Assembly (NCBI GenBank): GCA_019137255.1
Contig: WPDH01000180.1
Span: 62,001 to 126,000, forward strand
DNA length: 64,000 bases
From: Corinectria fuckeliana
Lineage: Eukaryota; Ascomycota; Sordariomycetes; Hypocreales; Nectriaceae
Reading direction: 5' to 3'
Shown here piece after piece: positions 24,786-36,684 of the stretch. The notes below the pieces were generated by a model. It searched no databases. It was not told the DNA's origin and saw only the letters and a list, made by a program, of their open reading frames with translations. The translations under genes were made by a program, and so were the position numbers. Each line of letters opens with the position of its first letter. The first letter of the stretch is position 1.

Positions 24786-25685
24786 CTAGACGCACAGTCT
24801 GTAACTCGCATAGCGGCCAGCCGTTTCACTGTTTCGGATAATCTTGACGACGTGGCCGCGCTTGAGGCCCAAGTACCGGGAGACGGGGTCTTTCTGCAGG
24901 ATTCGGGGCAGCTGGGTCTCCTTGAGGCGGTAGCGCTTAAGCAGAGCGATCTTTTCCTCGCGGGAGAGAAGTACGTGCTTGGGGACGAGCTCGTGGTGGG
25001 TGATATTGACGAGCAGGTCATCCTCGAGGAAGCATTCGATTTTGGTGAGGTTCTCGACGCCGGCGAGCGACTTTCGGGCTGCAGGGGAAAGCGGAACGTG
25101 CGTCACCATGATGCCCGTCTTGTAATTATTGGTGATGGTGTATTGCGCGAACTGGCGGATTTGGGCGACACCGAATTGCTTGTCCGAAAGGAACTCAACC
25201 CAGATGGGGCCGCAGTCAGGGACAGGGTCCGGGTTGGCGTCCGTGGCGGGGGGTGTAAACTTCTTGAGCATAGAATCGCTAGGGCGCGCGGAGAATTGAA
25301 GCTTGCCTCGGCTGTGAGTTGGAAAGAGCTTGTGATCAGCGATTCTTCTTGCTTGGAAGGCGGACAAAGACGCCTTTGGCGGCGGCTTGGGGGGGGGGTC
25401 TCACTTGACAGAGCCGTCGGGGTTGCAGAACTCGTCGCGGAAGCGGTCGAGGGAGATGCTAACTTCCTCCTCGGCGAGCTCGTACTCCTGGGCGTTGTCA
25501 GCGTCTCGGTCGTCAAGGGCCGGTCGAGGCCAAGGGCGTCATCGACGTCGAGGCTATCGCGACACGAGTAGCCAAACAGGACGACGTACCCGGTCAGCAA
25601 CCATTTCATGGACGGTCCTCCAAGCTCGCCAGAGCTTCACCACCTCCTTGGACTTGGCGTCTGTGGGCACGGTATCGATATCCAT
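24786..25685 (-). CDS. rpb5: RNA polymerase I/II/III shared subunit Rpb5 (RPABC1)
   Basis: Three exons (25590-25685, 25405-25487, 24786-25311) with introns of 102 and 93 nt give 234 residues, slightly longer than yeast Rpb5. The N-terminus carries VVKLWRAWRTVHEMVADR, the hallmark of eukaryotic Rpb5, and continues across the splice into YELAEEE. The C-terminal third has the archaeal RpoH-like fold, seen as HELVPKHVLLSREEK and LPRILQKDPVSRYLGLKRG. The protein is a core subunit of all three nuclear RNA polymerases, forming the lower jaw near downstream DNA. A run of C residues (G on plus) follows the second donor site. The gene is head to head with Bfr1 across 809 bases. Confidence 0.96.
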
Positions 25686-26494
25686 TGTTGCGTTGGGCCG
25701 TGGGGGTCGAGTGTCGAAGCTGGCCGAGTCGGTTGAGTTCAAAAATGTTTCGCTCAGCCTTGCATGGCCGGCGCAAGTCCAGCGGGCCGCAGTGCAGTGA
25801 GAGGTCATGTGATGGCTGCGGGATGAGCTAAGCCACACTGGCAGACAAAACGATCGTCCATTAGCCACAACTCGCCAGCCACGGCTCCCTCTGGGGTCAC
25901 CCACCGACAGCATGCGAGCCTTGCTGCTAGTCGACGACTAGTGTTATTTTGGCAGGAGGACCCCTGTGTAGTGAAGCACTGCTGCTAAAAAAAAGGTCTG
26001 TGGTCAAGTTCTGTGATCACCTAGTGGGCACCCCTAAGTACTGGGGAAAGCAGCCGAGTGCTGGGCAGTTAGCACAGTAGGCAGTAACTAATACATAGTA
26101 ATAGTAGACAGGCTGCCCGCCAGGTCTTGGTGCTATACAGGGGCTATCCACTGAGCTTCCAGTGGGTTTCTAGCGAGCACCTCTGGAGGTTAAAGGTCTT
26201 GCACCGTTCCACCTTGCAAGTTCAGGGGCGCACAGACCCCAACGGCTCACAATCGCAAAGCAGACACGGGGCAGCCAGAAAGTGGTGGAATTTCAATTTC
26301 AATTTCGACCCTTTGGGGCTTCCTATTTTTTCCTCTTCTGCACTCCTGTCCCGGCCACCACGTGTCGTTGCTCTCTCACATCACGTCTCCGTCCGCCGAC
26401 TCTTCTCGAGCTGTCCGTCTCGGCTCCGTCACTCTCTCCGGTCTTTTCCCTCTCCAGAACGCCCCGTTCCGTTCGTCGTCTTCCCCTCATCGCA
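25686..26494. promoter_or_regulatory. Divergent intergenic region, Rpb5 / Bfr1
   Basis: The 809 bases between the two start codons must hold both promoters. The 150 bases before the Bfr1 start are pyrimidine-rich. No specific operator was identified. Confidence 0.55.
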
Positions 26495-28100
26495 ATGGCC
26501 GCCGAGACTGCGACTGCGACTGCGACTGCCACCGCACCTGCGGTGGACAAGGCCGTCGCGACGACGCGCCCTACCAAGCCCGACGAGAATGCCTTTAAGG
26601 AGGAGCTCGCAAAGGCCGAGAAGGACCACAAGGCCTCCATGGACCTCTTGGTACGACCTCAATTCCTGCTCCCATCTAGCTGTCAACGGGTTCCACTCAC
26701 TTGCCATGGCCTCATCTCATGCCAAGGGACGCCAACCCCAGCTGACCCTACTGTTCCATAGAGCGCCATCAAGGCCAAGATCGATATTGCCATGCCCAAC
26801 AAGAACAAGGACCAGCCCAGCCCGACCCAGCAGCGACGACAGGAGCTCATTACCCAAGCCAACGAGATCCGCCTGAAGCAGGCCGGTGGCAAGAACGCCC
26901 GTAGCAGCAAGCTCGACCAGATCAAGCGCTACGACGAGCAGGTTCGCAGCCGGATTGCCGAGCAGAAGGCTGCCAAGAGCAAGATTCCCTTCAAGAGCCT
27001 CGAGGATGTCGACCGCCAAATTGCCACCCTCGACAAGCAGGTCAATTCGGGTACCATGAAGCTCGTTGACGAGAAGAAGGCCCTTGCCGACATCTCCAGC
27101 CTGCGCAAGACTCGCAAGAACTTCGGCCAATTCGAGGACTCGCAGAAGCAGATTGACGACCTGCGCACTAAGATCAAGGAGATCAAGGACACCATGGAGG
27201 ACCCCGAGCAGAAGGCCATGTCTGAGCAGTACTCCAAGATCCAGGCCGAGCTTGATACCATCAAGGCTGAGCAGGACGAGGCCTACAAGGGCCTGTCAAG
27301 CCTGCGTGATGAGCGATCGAAGCTTCAGGCTGAGCAGCAGGAAAAGTACACCGCCATCCGCAAGATTAAGGACGACTACTACGGTCAGAAGAAGGCTTAC
27401 ATGGCCTATGAGCGCGAGGCTCGTGACCGCCACCGTGAGAAGCAGAGGGCCGAGCATGACCGTGTCATCAAGGAGCGCAAGAAGGCCGACGCCGAGCGCC
27501 GCCTGGCCGATGCCAGCGACCCTGCCTACCTGGACGAGATCCGACGCGCCCACAGCTTGCTGCAGTTCCTCGACCCCACCCACAAGGTCGAGAAGGGTCC
27601 CCTGATGGCCGATACTGGTCTTGGCGCTCAGGCTCAGCGAACCGTCGATGAGGCTGGCCTTAAGGGTACCAAGCTCGTCAGCAAGAAGGACCGCGAGGAG
27701 GAGTATGCCCCTGCCGTCAAGAAGGGCAAGAAGGGCAAGAAGAGCGGTGCCAGCGCTACGCCGTCCAAGTTTTACAACTGCCCTCCCTCCGTTGTTGAGG
27801 ACTGCACCGCCATGGGCATCGATCCCCCTATGAGCGCCGCCGACGTCCCCGCTGTCACCGAGAAGGTCCGCGCCAAGCTCGAGCAATGGCAGAGCGACCA
27901 GGATGCCCAGACTAAGCGTGTAAGTGTCTTTAGCTACACCCGAATGATCCCAGCAGGCTAATCAAAGGCAAATCTAGAACATCGAGGAGGCCAAGCGAAA
28001 GATCGAGGAGATTGAGCAGGCCGAGGCCAACGGCGAAAAGGTCGACGAGGCCACCTCGAGCCTTGAGGAGACCTCCATCTCCGAGAAGCAGGAGTCGTAA
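26495..28100 (+). CDS. bfr1: Bfr1-like nuclear segregation / mRNP protein
   Basis: Three exons (26495-26650, 26762-27919, 27978-28100) with introns of 111 and 58 nt give 478 residues. After an Ala/Thr-rich start the protein is almost wholly charged and helical, with long coiled coils rich in Lys, Glu, Arg and Gln (for example RSRIAEQKAAKSKIPFKSLE). A Lys/Gly-rich patch (KKGKKGKKSG) and the segment KFYNCPPSVVEDCTAMGIDP follow near the C-terminus. This matches the Bfr1 family of S. cerevisiae, an ER-associated, polysome-bound mRNP component first found as a brefeldin A suppressor and linked to correct nuclear segregation. Codon use is heavily biased to C-ending codons, which suggests high expression. 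Confidence 0.93.
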
Positions 28101-29165
28101 ACCATGCACCCCTTTAATAGCTTAGGGTCGCACTTTAGCATCATCCTCGTCATCAACGGTGCTAAGGCCCATCAATCCCGCCGAATTTCACCTCTCCCCT
28201 CCCCGCTATCTACTCGCCATCTCCGAAGTCCGCTCCGGGACTGCTCCTCACATGCACAACATCCGGCAACCTCGAAAAAGAAACCCCCGACTGCATCCTC
28301 GGGGAGGATTCCGCCTAGGAGACGGCTCAGCTAGCCGGTTGGCATTCAATTGTCTGCCGCCTAGTTGTTGCCCCTCCCTTGTCCTCACCCAATTCCCCCC
28401 TTTTCTCTCCAACTTGAAGCCCTCGGTGCTGTTTTGTAATTAGGCGCTATTTAAATGGAAGAGATAGGCAAAAGTTCAACTGATAATCACCTTGGTCAAA
28501 TCTTCGGAACATGTTTGCGTTCCTTTGTTTTGCTACTTCCCCATTTTCTTGGTATTTATTTGTAGACTCAATCCAAGCAGGTCCGGGGTTAGTTTCGAGT
28601 TGGGCACACATCGGGCACTTGTGTTTGCTTGTATACACGTACACTTCAAGACCTGCTTCCTTACTGCAGACGAGAGCAGCCAAGGAAGAAGCCGCCCTTG
28701 TAGACGAGTTGGTGCAGGCTAGCTCGAATTCTTCTGCCTTTTCGCTGCACGACAGTGCTTGAATGTTTCCAGCCCATAGTTGCCCCTCATCTAGAACCCC
28801 TCACTTTCGGAACTATGATGACCTCAACAGGAGAAACAGGCTGTTTTGTAGGTGTCTTAGCAATTATGCCTTTCATGGCGTGCTGTTTTCGAAATTTGAT
28901 TACACGTCAAATATAACAAACCCCAGATACTCCAAAACATGCCAGACCAAGTCTGTTCTAAACCAAACAAGGGGGATATTGTGCCCAAACTTTGTAAACC
29001 CCAATAATGCCACACCCGTCCGCTATGCCGGTAATACTCCACACCCCGGAGATGCGATGCTCGTGATGCTCGTAGAATTCGTCATGTATGTCGGAAAATG
29101 TCATCAACTATAAATGCAGTGGCCTATTGCTAGCCACATCATTTCGAACTCGGTAAATTTCGGCC
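28101..29165. other. Convergent intergenic region, no gene seen
   Basis: Tail-to-tail spacer between Bfr1 and the zinc-motif protein gene. It is more AT-rich than the flanking genes and carries only short, motif-free open frames. Confidence 0.6.
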
Positions 29166-30013
29166 TCAGTAAGGGCCAGGGTAGAACGCTTGTGTGGGAG
29201 GAGGCCCATAGCCACTTGAGCGCCTCCCTTGAGGACCTGGAGTGCGACGCTCCATACGGGGGTCCATAGGGGGAGCCATACGAGGGTCCATTCCCATCCG
29301 CGGATCCATACGAGGCATGGGAGGAGGCGTTCGAGATGGAAGAGCCTGCTGCTCATGTTGGTACCCGACCGGAGCAACGACTGCTGAGGTGCCGGTGGCA
29401 CCGTTGGAACCTCTTCGGTTGGCCTTCCGATAGCCATTGAGTGCGCTCAGGGGCGGGGCCTTTACTGCAGGTTCGTCCTCTGCCGGAAGAGTGAGTTCCA
29501 CGAGACCAAAGAAATATTCCAGAACTTCAGGATAACGCTGGACGCTAGATTGCCAGTCCTCGTCGATACCCCGTTTGAGGGAGGCTTGGGCCTCAGCAAT
29601 CTGGTTGGGATGAGGTAGTGCGTTGTAGTAGTGGTAAGCGTGGGCGGTGATGCGATCCAAGTGGGCGGAGTGTGCGGTTTTCCGACGCTCTGTGAGAAGT
29701 CGGAAGTATTCGAGGATATAGTCTTGTGCGTGTGCTCGGACCCAAGAACTGTAGTTGAACAATTAGTTGCCTTGGTCAAAGAGAATCCATGATGATTAGG
29801 TGGGCTCGCGAACCGAATGTCGCTGTAAATGGACCGCATCATGCGATCCTCGGCCTGTTTGACGGCCACCTCGAGTCGCTTGGCCTCGCAATCGCAAGCC
29901 ATGGTCGCCGGGGCATGGCATATCGCGCAGTCGGGGTCCATCCTGATGACGGGCTTTCGATACTTGTAGTCTCTGGTATACATCTTAGCAAAGGCGGGTA
30001 ACTGTGATGCCAT
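29166..30013 (-). CDS. Conserved hypothetical protein with Cys-rich zinc-like motif
   Basis: Two exons (29814-30013 and 29166-29748) around a 65-nt intron give 260 residues. Near the N-terminus is DPDCAICHAPATMACDCEAK, a CxxC plus CxC pattern that could bind zinc. The middle is helical and charged (WVRAHAQDYILEYFRLLTER and the following 60 residues). The tail is disordered, with Pro/Met/Arg repeats (DPRMGMDPRMAPPMDPRM). I recognise this as a type of protein common in filamentous fungi but cannot name a function. The donor is GTTCGC, slightly weak, but phase and the CTACAG acceptor fit, and the protein reads smoothly through the junction (SDIR-SWVRAHA). Confidence 0.82.
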
Positions 30014-31814
30014 GGGTCCGATGGTGACCGCGGGTCAGGCGATCGCAAGACGACGAATACAAGATGATGTACAGGGGGGTCAAGTCATTACAATGTCATG
30101 AAGGTCGATTGGACATCTCCCTCTAACCCCACTGACAAGATTCATGAGGCCAAAACGAAGCGAGGCAGGCAGGCACGTAGGCAAGAAGACGGAGAGTGTG
30201 GACGACAAAGGCCGGGAACGGGGGCCGGGGAGTGAGCGAAGGGCAGGGAGCAACTGACCTGGTTAAGAAGAGACAGCCGGTGGGATAGAGTAGGCTCGGA
30301 CGTGGCGGTAAGGAGATAACGACACCAGAGGGGAAAGTGGTACGGTAGGTCCGACTCGACCAGCAGACAGGCAAGAGAGCAGCTGTTTCGCTGGAGCCAG
30401 TATGTATCCTGCAAGCACCAGCAGCTCTTGGGGCTCGAGCTGGAAGGGAGGAGAAACTGAGGAGCGAGATGGAAGAAGTCGCGTGGGGAAGCGAAGGAAG
30501 CTATGTGGAAAGGTCGAATGAGGAGGGCTGATCCACGTCCTCTGTCGTGGCTCGAATGCGGGACCGCGGAGCGTATGCAGGCTGACCCAATGGCCTCGAG
30601 CTGAGCCAAGTGAGGGGCGTCTGGGGGCGAACGGTCGTTGGGCGATGCGGCTGGTGAGGTGCTGTTCTGGTAGTAGTGGATGGTGACGAGCAGTAGTAGC
30701 ACGAGAAAGGTGGGAGGGGGGGATGGGACGTGGACAAGAGGAATTGGGACGAGAGCGACGAGACGGGTTCGGCGGGATGGGACGTAGGCCTATGTACGTA
30801 GAGAGATGCGAGCAAGGTCTGTGAGAAAGAAGGCCGGGTCCGAAGCTAAAACCCCAAACAGAAGCAGAAGTGGCTTGGGCTAAAAGGTGGTGAGAAGCCA
30901 GGGGATAGTTTGCCGAGCTTCAAACTTGGGCACCTTGCACAAATAAAGGCGAGCCGACTGTGGCGGGTGAGCCCCCAGCAAGCCAACGAGAGACGGCAAG
31001 GGAGGGGCGATGGAGGTGTGAGAGACACTGCAGCCAGCCGATTCACCGCATTTTGACATCAGCATCGGCAGGGCTTCGGCCTTCCGCCAGCTTCCAGCAA
31101 GCTCCCAAGCACTGGCCCGAGGCTGGTTGAGTGTTCGGCCATTATGGGCTGGCTGCAGATGCCGACGGCTTGACGCGAGACGAACGGGCACCAAGGACAA
31201 ACATGCCACTGATTGGCACGACGGAGGACGGCACGGAGGGGACGTTTGAACGGTCGACGGTGTGTAATTTGGCTAAGATAGGTAAGGTATGCGAAGACGC
31301 TCAAAGAACGGTGAGCCGTCCATGACGAACGGAAGCGAATATCGCGCAGTGAACGAGTTAGAAGACGAGACTGAGAGATGATGCGCTGTGGCAATAGGTG
31401 ATGGCGGCTTGAGTCGTTTCATGGTTGTGATATGAAGGAAGAAGAAAGCAGTCAGTGCACACCAGTAGTTGTGAAGTAAGATGAGAGTCACAGCCTCCTT
31501 CTTTCTTCCATTGCCTCATGGACTTACATCCAACCAAGTGCGTAGGTCAATGCGTGGTTGCCTGCTACTCTACTTACTGATTAGATGAGGCAACTCCTTC
31601 CTTTCCAGGGCATATTTCTGGTGGTGCTGGATCTAGGACTCTATATCTAGAGGTGGGGCGGGAGCTTCCGAGGGGGGGGCACAACTCCTTATCTTATCGG
31701 CGCCAACTCCCATCTCAGAATTTTGTTCGTCATTGAGCAATCACCTGCATCGCAGTTCAATCTTTTAGTTCCTTCATTGCCTCTGACCTGAGCAGGGTCA
31801 CCGCCGCAGCAATC
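30014..31814. promoter_or_regulatory. Divergent intergenic region, zinc-motif protein / Mtg2
   Basis: A 1.8-kb stretch between two outward genes. The part nearest the minus-strand gene reads as a pyrimidine-rich leader on that strand (30120-30850), which creates long but low-complexity open frames that I do not accept as genes. Confidence 0.5.
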
Positions 31815-33551
31815 ATGGCTCCTCGGTGCCCCAATTCCTCGCCGACACTCCTCCCGTTCCTCTACCCTTCACTCTTCTCACAGCGCTGTGCCCTCAACGC
31901 CGCTGTTGCGCTGCGACGACGATACGCCTCGACGACGATCAACGACCTACCCGAATCGCGCCTCAATCCAGCACCCGACGACTATGCTGCTTCCAGCTTC
32001 GCCGACAAAGCTCAACTGACCCTCTACGCAGGCCGTGGTGGCAACGGCTGTATCTCCTTCCTGCGCGAGGCCTATATTGCCGAAGGCCCTCCCAACGGTG
32101 GCGACGGCGGTCACGGAGGCAACGTCTACATTCAAGCTGCTCATGGCGAAACCTCTCTGCATAAGCTAGCTCGCAAGCGGTTTGTCCACGGCGGTCGCGG
32201 CAAGCACGGCCAAGGTAGCGCCAAGAGCGGCACCCGAGGAGACGACATCATCATCACCGTACCTGTAGGCACTGTGGTGCGCGAGTTGGAGCGCGAGGAT
32301 CCGGTCGCCGATGAAGCCATAAATATGCGCATCTGGCGCGCGCAGCAGAAGTTGCTGAGGCGGGAAAAGCTCTTGGCAGATATGGAAAGGCAGAAGCTCG
32401 CCAAGGAAGAGGGCATCGAAGATCCCGAGGATGAGAGGCTCAAGGAGAGGGAGGAAGAGGAGGACGAGGATGAGGATGGTGACCCAGAGCGGCACAAGTG
32501 GCTGCTGTATCCCGGCTTGTCTAAAACCGATGTCAAGGAAACGGTCTTTCCTCGCCTTCCCAAGCGCCATCGCATCTACAAGCAGCCTCCACCCACGATC
32601 CATCTCGACCTCTCTCGTCCGACTCCGAACCCTATTCTCCTCGCAGCCGGCGGTATCGGCGGCCTGGGAAACCCCCACTTCACTTCTCGAGAACACCCAA
32701 GGCCGATGTTTGCGACCAAAGGCGAGGAAGCGGTCACGATGAAAATCGAGCTCGAGCTCAAGCTTCTTGCAGACGTCGGGCTTGTCGGTCTACCCAATGC
32801 TGGCAAGAGCACGCTCCTACGCGCCCTCACCAACAGCCGCACTCGAGTCGGCAACTGGGCCTTTACCACTCTCCAGCCCAACATCGGTACTGTCGTCCTT
32901 GACAAGTACTCCGGTCGCCCGACCATCAAGAGCTACCGCCGCTACCCGGCCCAGCTGGGTATGCCCGAGGCGGTAGACGCCGAGCCACGCACCCGCTTCA
33001 GCGTCGCCGACATTCCCGGGCTGATTGAGGGTGCCCACCTTGACAAAGGACTCGGCATCGCCTTCCTGCGTCATGTCGAGCGCGCAGGTGTCCTCGCTTT
33101 CGTCGTCGATCTGGCCGCCGGCAACGCAGTCAAGGCCCTCGACGCTCTATGGCACGAGGTCAGCCTGTACGCCCAGATGCGCGATGAGGAGGAGAAGGAC
33201 CGCGAGATTGACACCCGCATTGACTGGGACATGTCGTCTGATTCGGGCGGCGCCATCAACCTGACTGACGACTTCAATGCAGCTTCGCAAGCACCCGATG
33301 AGCTACCTGGCATCCAAATCGCCGGCAAGCCCTGGTTCGTCGTCGCGACCAAGGCAGACCTGCCCGAGACCCAGGAAAACTTCAGGGAGCTCAAGGAATA
33401 CCTAGACAGCATCACAAAGGGGGAGCGGTTGCACCCTAGCGGGGCGGAGAATGCCTGGACAAAAGATTGCGCCGCCATCCCGGTGAGCGCCATCAACGGT
33501 CAGGGAGTGGACCGAATCGTTCATTGGACCGTTGGTCTACTAGACGAGTAG
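31815..33551 (+). CDS. mtg2: Mitochondrial Obg-family GTPase Mtg2
   Basis: One exon of 578 codons. The first 40 residues are basic and hydroxylated (SQRCALNAAVALRRRYASTT), typical of a mitochondrial presequence. The Gly-rich Obg fold follows (YAGRGGNGCISFLREAY, PPNGGDGGHGGNVYI, VHGGRGKHGQGSAKSG). The GTPase domain has G1 GLPNAGKST near residue 322, G3 DIPGLIEGAH near 399, G4 TKAD near 512 and G5 SAING near 557. Mtg2 helps assemble the large mitochondrial ribosomal subunit on the inner membrane. The last part of the Obg fold is split by a long charged insert, residues about 155-270, with the acidic run EEEEDEDEDGD. The ATG at 31815 is the first in frame and gives the presequence. Confidence 0.95.
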   Translation: MAPRCPNSSPTLLPFLYPSLFSQRCALNAAVALRRRYASTTINDLPESRLNPAPDDYAASSFADKAQLTLYAGRGGNGCISFLREAYIAEGPPNGGDGGHGGNVYIQAAHGETSLHKLARKRFVHGGRGKHGQGSAKSGTRGDDIIITVPVGTVVRELEREDPVADEAINMRIWRAQQKLLRREKLLADMERQKLAKEEGIEDPEDERLKEREEEEDEDEDGDPERHKWLLYPGLSKTDVKETVFPRLPKRHRIYKQPPPTIHLDLSRPTPNPILLAAGGIGGLGNPHFTSREHPRPMFATKGEEAVTMKIELELKLLADVGLVGLPNAGKSTLLRALTNSRTRVGNWAFTTLQPNIGTVVLDKYSGRPTIKSYRRYPAQLGMPEAVDAEPRTRFSVADIPGLIEGAHLDKGLGIAFLRHVERAGVLAFVVDLAAGNAVKALDALWHEVSLYAQMRDEEEKDREIDTRIDWDMSSDSGGAINLTDDFNAASQAPDELPGIQIAGKPWFVVATKADLPETQENFRELKEYLDSITKGERLHPSGAENAWTKDCAAIPVSAINGQGVDRIVHWTVGLLDE

Positions 33552-33988
33552 GTGCCAGTTCTCTGAGAGAACTCAACGTGTTGGTTTTCACCAATAATGT
33601 ACCAAGAGATCCTACAAAAGGCTGTGATCCAAGTAGGGGTGCTGTAGCTAGCACCGATTGCACTATATGTACGATATGTACCAGTAATCAAATATAGAAG
33701 ACGTACTCCAAACCTACTCAAGTAATCATGTCCCCGATCTCTAGATAACCGCCATTCCTTTTCCTTTGGTATTCCTAGCTGCAATCCACGATGCTAGGCA
33801 GCTAAACTTTGAAGTGAACAATGTAGGATCCTCCTGTTTGTGAGCACTCGCATACTAATCATTATCAAGCGTTTCTAAGCCAGGACTGTCTCAGACACTG
33901 ATACGAAAGTTGCGATCCGGTACCAACACCAAAACAAACTTGAATTTATAAAATACTTGTACATCCCATGTCTAATCACGCGTTGTCC
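33552..33988. other. Convergent intergenic region, no gene seen
   Basis: Tail-to-tail spacer of 437 bases between Mtg2 and Trm4. It is AT-rich, as expected for two 3' UTRs. Confidence 0.65.
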
Positions 33989-36684
33989 TCATTCTTTTGC
34001 TCCATCCGTCTCTCCGATCTCCTCAGACTTGACAGCAGCCTTGTCAATCACGGCCGTCTCCTTGTCGCCGGCGGCCTCCTCCACGCCGGCATCTGCGCCC
34101 TCAGCCTCGTCCTTGACCTTGGCCTGGCTCTGCTGCTTATGGAGGCCGATGTTGATGAGCGGGGACGTGTCGTTGAAGATGCGCAGCAGCATGGCGGAGC
34201 GGTCCTCCTTGGGGAGCATGAGATTGAGCGAGTGGATGCTCTTCCAGAGCGGCAGGGCCATGCGCTCATTGAAGTCCGGGTCGGACCCGTCGGGCTCGAT
34301 GCGGAGGACGCAGCAGCCCATGCCGATGTCGCGGACGCGCTCGCCAATCTCGTCGAACCTCTGCCAGTCGTCGCCGGAGATGCGGGGGAACATCTCGATG
34401 AGGAGCTTGTGGAAGGTCGCCTTGTTGCGGAGGTGGATGACGCGGGGCTCGCCGACGTAGCCCTGGAGGATGGGCATTCCCTCGGACTGGATGCGCCAGC
34501 GGCAGACCTCGGCGGAGGGGGCGTCCTGCTTCATGTACATGCGCACGCCGCCGTGGATGAACTTGATGCCTCGGCCCTCGTTCTCCTTGAGGATGTCGCG
34601 CAGCAGGGCGCTGGTGTAGTAGATGGCCTTGGCCGGCTCGCCCATCTCGTTGCGGACCATGTATCGATCGTCAGGGAACCGCGTCGAGAGGTGGTAAAAC
34701 TCCTTGATGTTCTGAATGATAGGGTGGGACGGGTCGAGGTACTTGAAGGGCTCCTCGACCGGGCCGTTTCGCCGAGGCTTGTCGTTGCCAGGCTTGGTCT
34801 GGGCAGCGGGAGTCGCCGCAGCTGAGAGCTCGGCTTCAGTCTTGACCTTCTTGGCAGGCTGTTCCTCGTTCTCCTCCGTCTCCAACGGCCTCTTGTTGCC
34901 GTTAGTGGACTCGTCCGCCATGGCGACATCCTCCTGCTTGACATCAGCAACAGCAGGAGTGGCGTCTGCCTCGGGCTTCTCCAGGGCCTCCTCGGCGACC
35001 TTCTCGGAGGCTTCCTCAGCGACCTCCGCCGAGGTCTCCTCGGTCACCGTCTCAGGGACCTCCTCGGCGGTCTTTTCGGCCGACGTGGCTTCTGGCGAAC
35101 CATCGGCCTTGGCAGGCTTGCGCTCGTTCTCGTTCTTCGCCTTGAAATCAGTCTTCTTCTGGAGCACAGTGATGAAGAAGCCACCAGTGTCCTGCATGTG
35201 GGGGTAGACTCTCATGCAGCGCTCCAGGGGCAGGTCGGAGCAATCGGCGCCCTCGAGCCTAGGGAACATAGTCTCCACGACGCGTCCAGGGGGGACGCCC
35301 TCGGTGTTCTCGTTGGCGAAGTCCTCGACTTCCTTCCATGAGCTCCAGATCTTGGCAGACTTGTCCATGATCTTCCACGACTTCAAGCCAGGGGTTCGCT
35401 TCAAGGCCACCAGCTCGTTGGTGCAGTCGACGATCTCGACGTTCTCGGGGCCGCCGCATCGCTCGATGGCGGACACCACGACGGCTTCGTTCTCGACAGG
35501 GTTCATGCTGCAGGTGGAGAAGACGACACGGCCACCGACCTTGAGCAGCTGGAGAGCTCGCACCAGAATTCGAATCTGGGTCGTGTGCAGGCCGAGCGCA
35601 CTGCCCGGTTGCCAGTCCTTCCAGAGGTTTGCATTCTTTCGGAGGGTTCCGTCGCCAGAGCAAGGGACATCCGCCAGGATTCGGTCGAACTTCAGGTACT
35701 TCGCCTTGGTGGAGCTTGGGTCGGAAGGAAGCTTGATGGAGGGGAACTGGGTCGCGTCGTGGTTGGTGACGATCAGGTTGGGGGACGAGAGTCGCTTGAG
35801 CTGATGGACAAGCATGTGGCCACGCTTGTAGTCGGAGTCGTTGGCGATCAGAATGCCAGTGGCTCGTCCGGCGTCGGCCGAGTCCGCTTCAAGGTCCGCG
35901 TTGATCTCGTCCTGGGTCTCCACGCCGAGGTCCAGGCCATCCTCTGCGGCAAAGGCGCGCAGGACCTTGCGGACACGCGCTTCCTCTCCCACGTGGATCA
36001 TCTCGAGGAGCTGCGCCGCCTTGCTACCAGGAGCAGCACACATGTCCAGGACGGTCATTCCAGGGCGGAGGTCCATCAGCAGAGGGGGGATCATGCTGAC
36101 GACCTCCTGACGACTAATGTTTCCGACGCTCGTCTCGGAAACGAGGAACTTCTGGAAGGCGGCGAAGGGGGGAAACTTGCGGATGACGTTCTTGGGAGTT
36201 GTCATCCACCAGGCAAGCTCATCGGGGTACCAGGGGACAGCCAAAGGTGGCGCGACGGGGCTGCCATCTTGGTGCTCAATCTTGACGATTTCGGGGATGT
36301 ATCTGTCCTTGAGGAGTCTCTTGACGTTGATCGCATGGCTGGCGCAAGCGAGTTAGCATGTGTCTTCTCCGGCCAGAGGCAGGCTGCAACATACCCCTTG
36401 GAACCGCAGAACCGGAAGCTGTTGGGGAGCTCGCGCTTCAGGGCTTCCCAATAGGCCTCCTTCTCGTCTTCGGGCAGCTGCAGAAGAGTGTCGTAGAAAC
36501 GCTGTAGCCTCTCGTTCTCCTTGGGGATAGCTGGGTAGTCTCTATAGGTGCTTCCGCGCTGGCCACCGCCTCGGCCGCCGCCGCCGCCGCCTCGTCGATT
36601 CTTTCCCTGGATCGCAGAGATGTTAGCAGGACGCAATTGATGCGAAATCGGGGGGAGACGTACCCGGAAACTCTTCTTGCCCAT
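33989..36684 (-). CDS. trm4: tRNA (cytosine-5) methyltransferase Trm4/Ncl1 (NSUN2 family)
   Basis: Three exons (36664-36684, 36395-36606, 33989-36338) with introns of 57 and 56 nt give 860 residues. The first exon encodes only MGKKSFR and is followed by a Gly/Arg-rich stretch. Methyltransferase motifs: SAM-binding DMCAAPGSKAAQ near residue 176, motif IV DVPCSGDGTLRKN with Cys304, and motif VI FSTCSMNPVENE with the catalytic Cys near 354. A Glu/Ala-rich acidic block (about 480-580) ends with a likely nuclear signal (PAKKVKTE) before the conserved C-terminal domain. Trm4 makes m5C at several tRNA positions (34, 40, 48, 49 in yeast) in the nucleus. A charged insert follows the SAM motif. All motifs are intact. 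Confidence 0.95.

Noticed and set aside
24852..25571. 239-codon plus-strand frame across Rpb5
   Set aside because: It lies antisense to well-recognised Rpb5 exons and spans both introns.
30142..30815. Long minus-strand frames upstream of the zinc-motif gene
   Set aside because: Pyrimidine-rich leader DNA gives Ser/Leu/Pro-rich low-complexity translation; no splice or motif support.
33968..34825. 285-codon plus-strand frame across the Trm4 3' part
   Set aside because: Antisense shadow of GC-rich coding sequence; no motif.
35585..36454. 289-codon plus-strand frame across the Trm4 5' part
   Set aside because: Antisense shadow over intact methyltransferase motifs and an intron.
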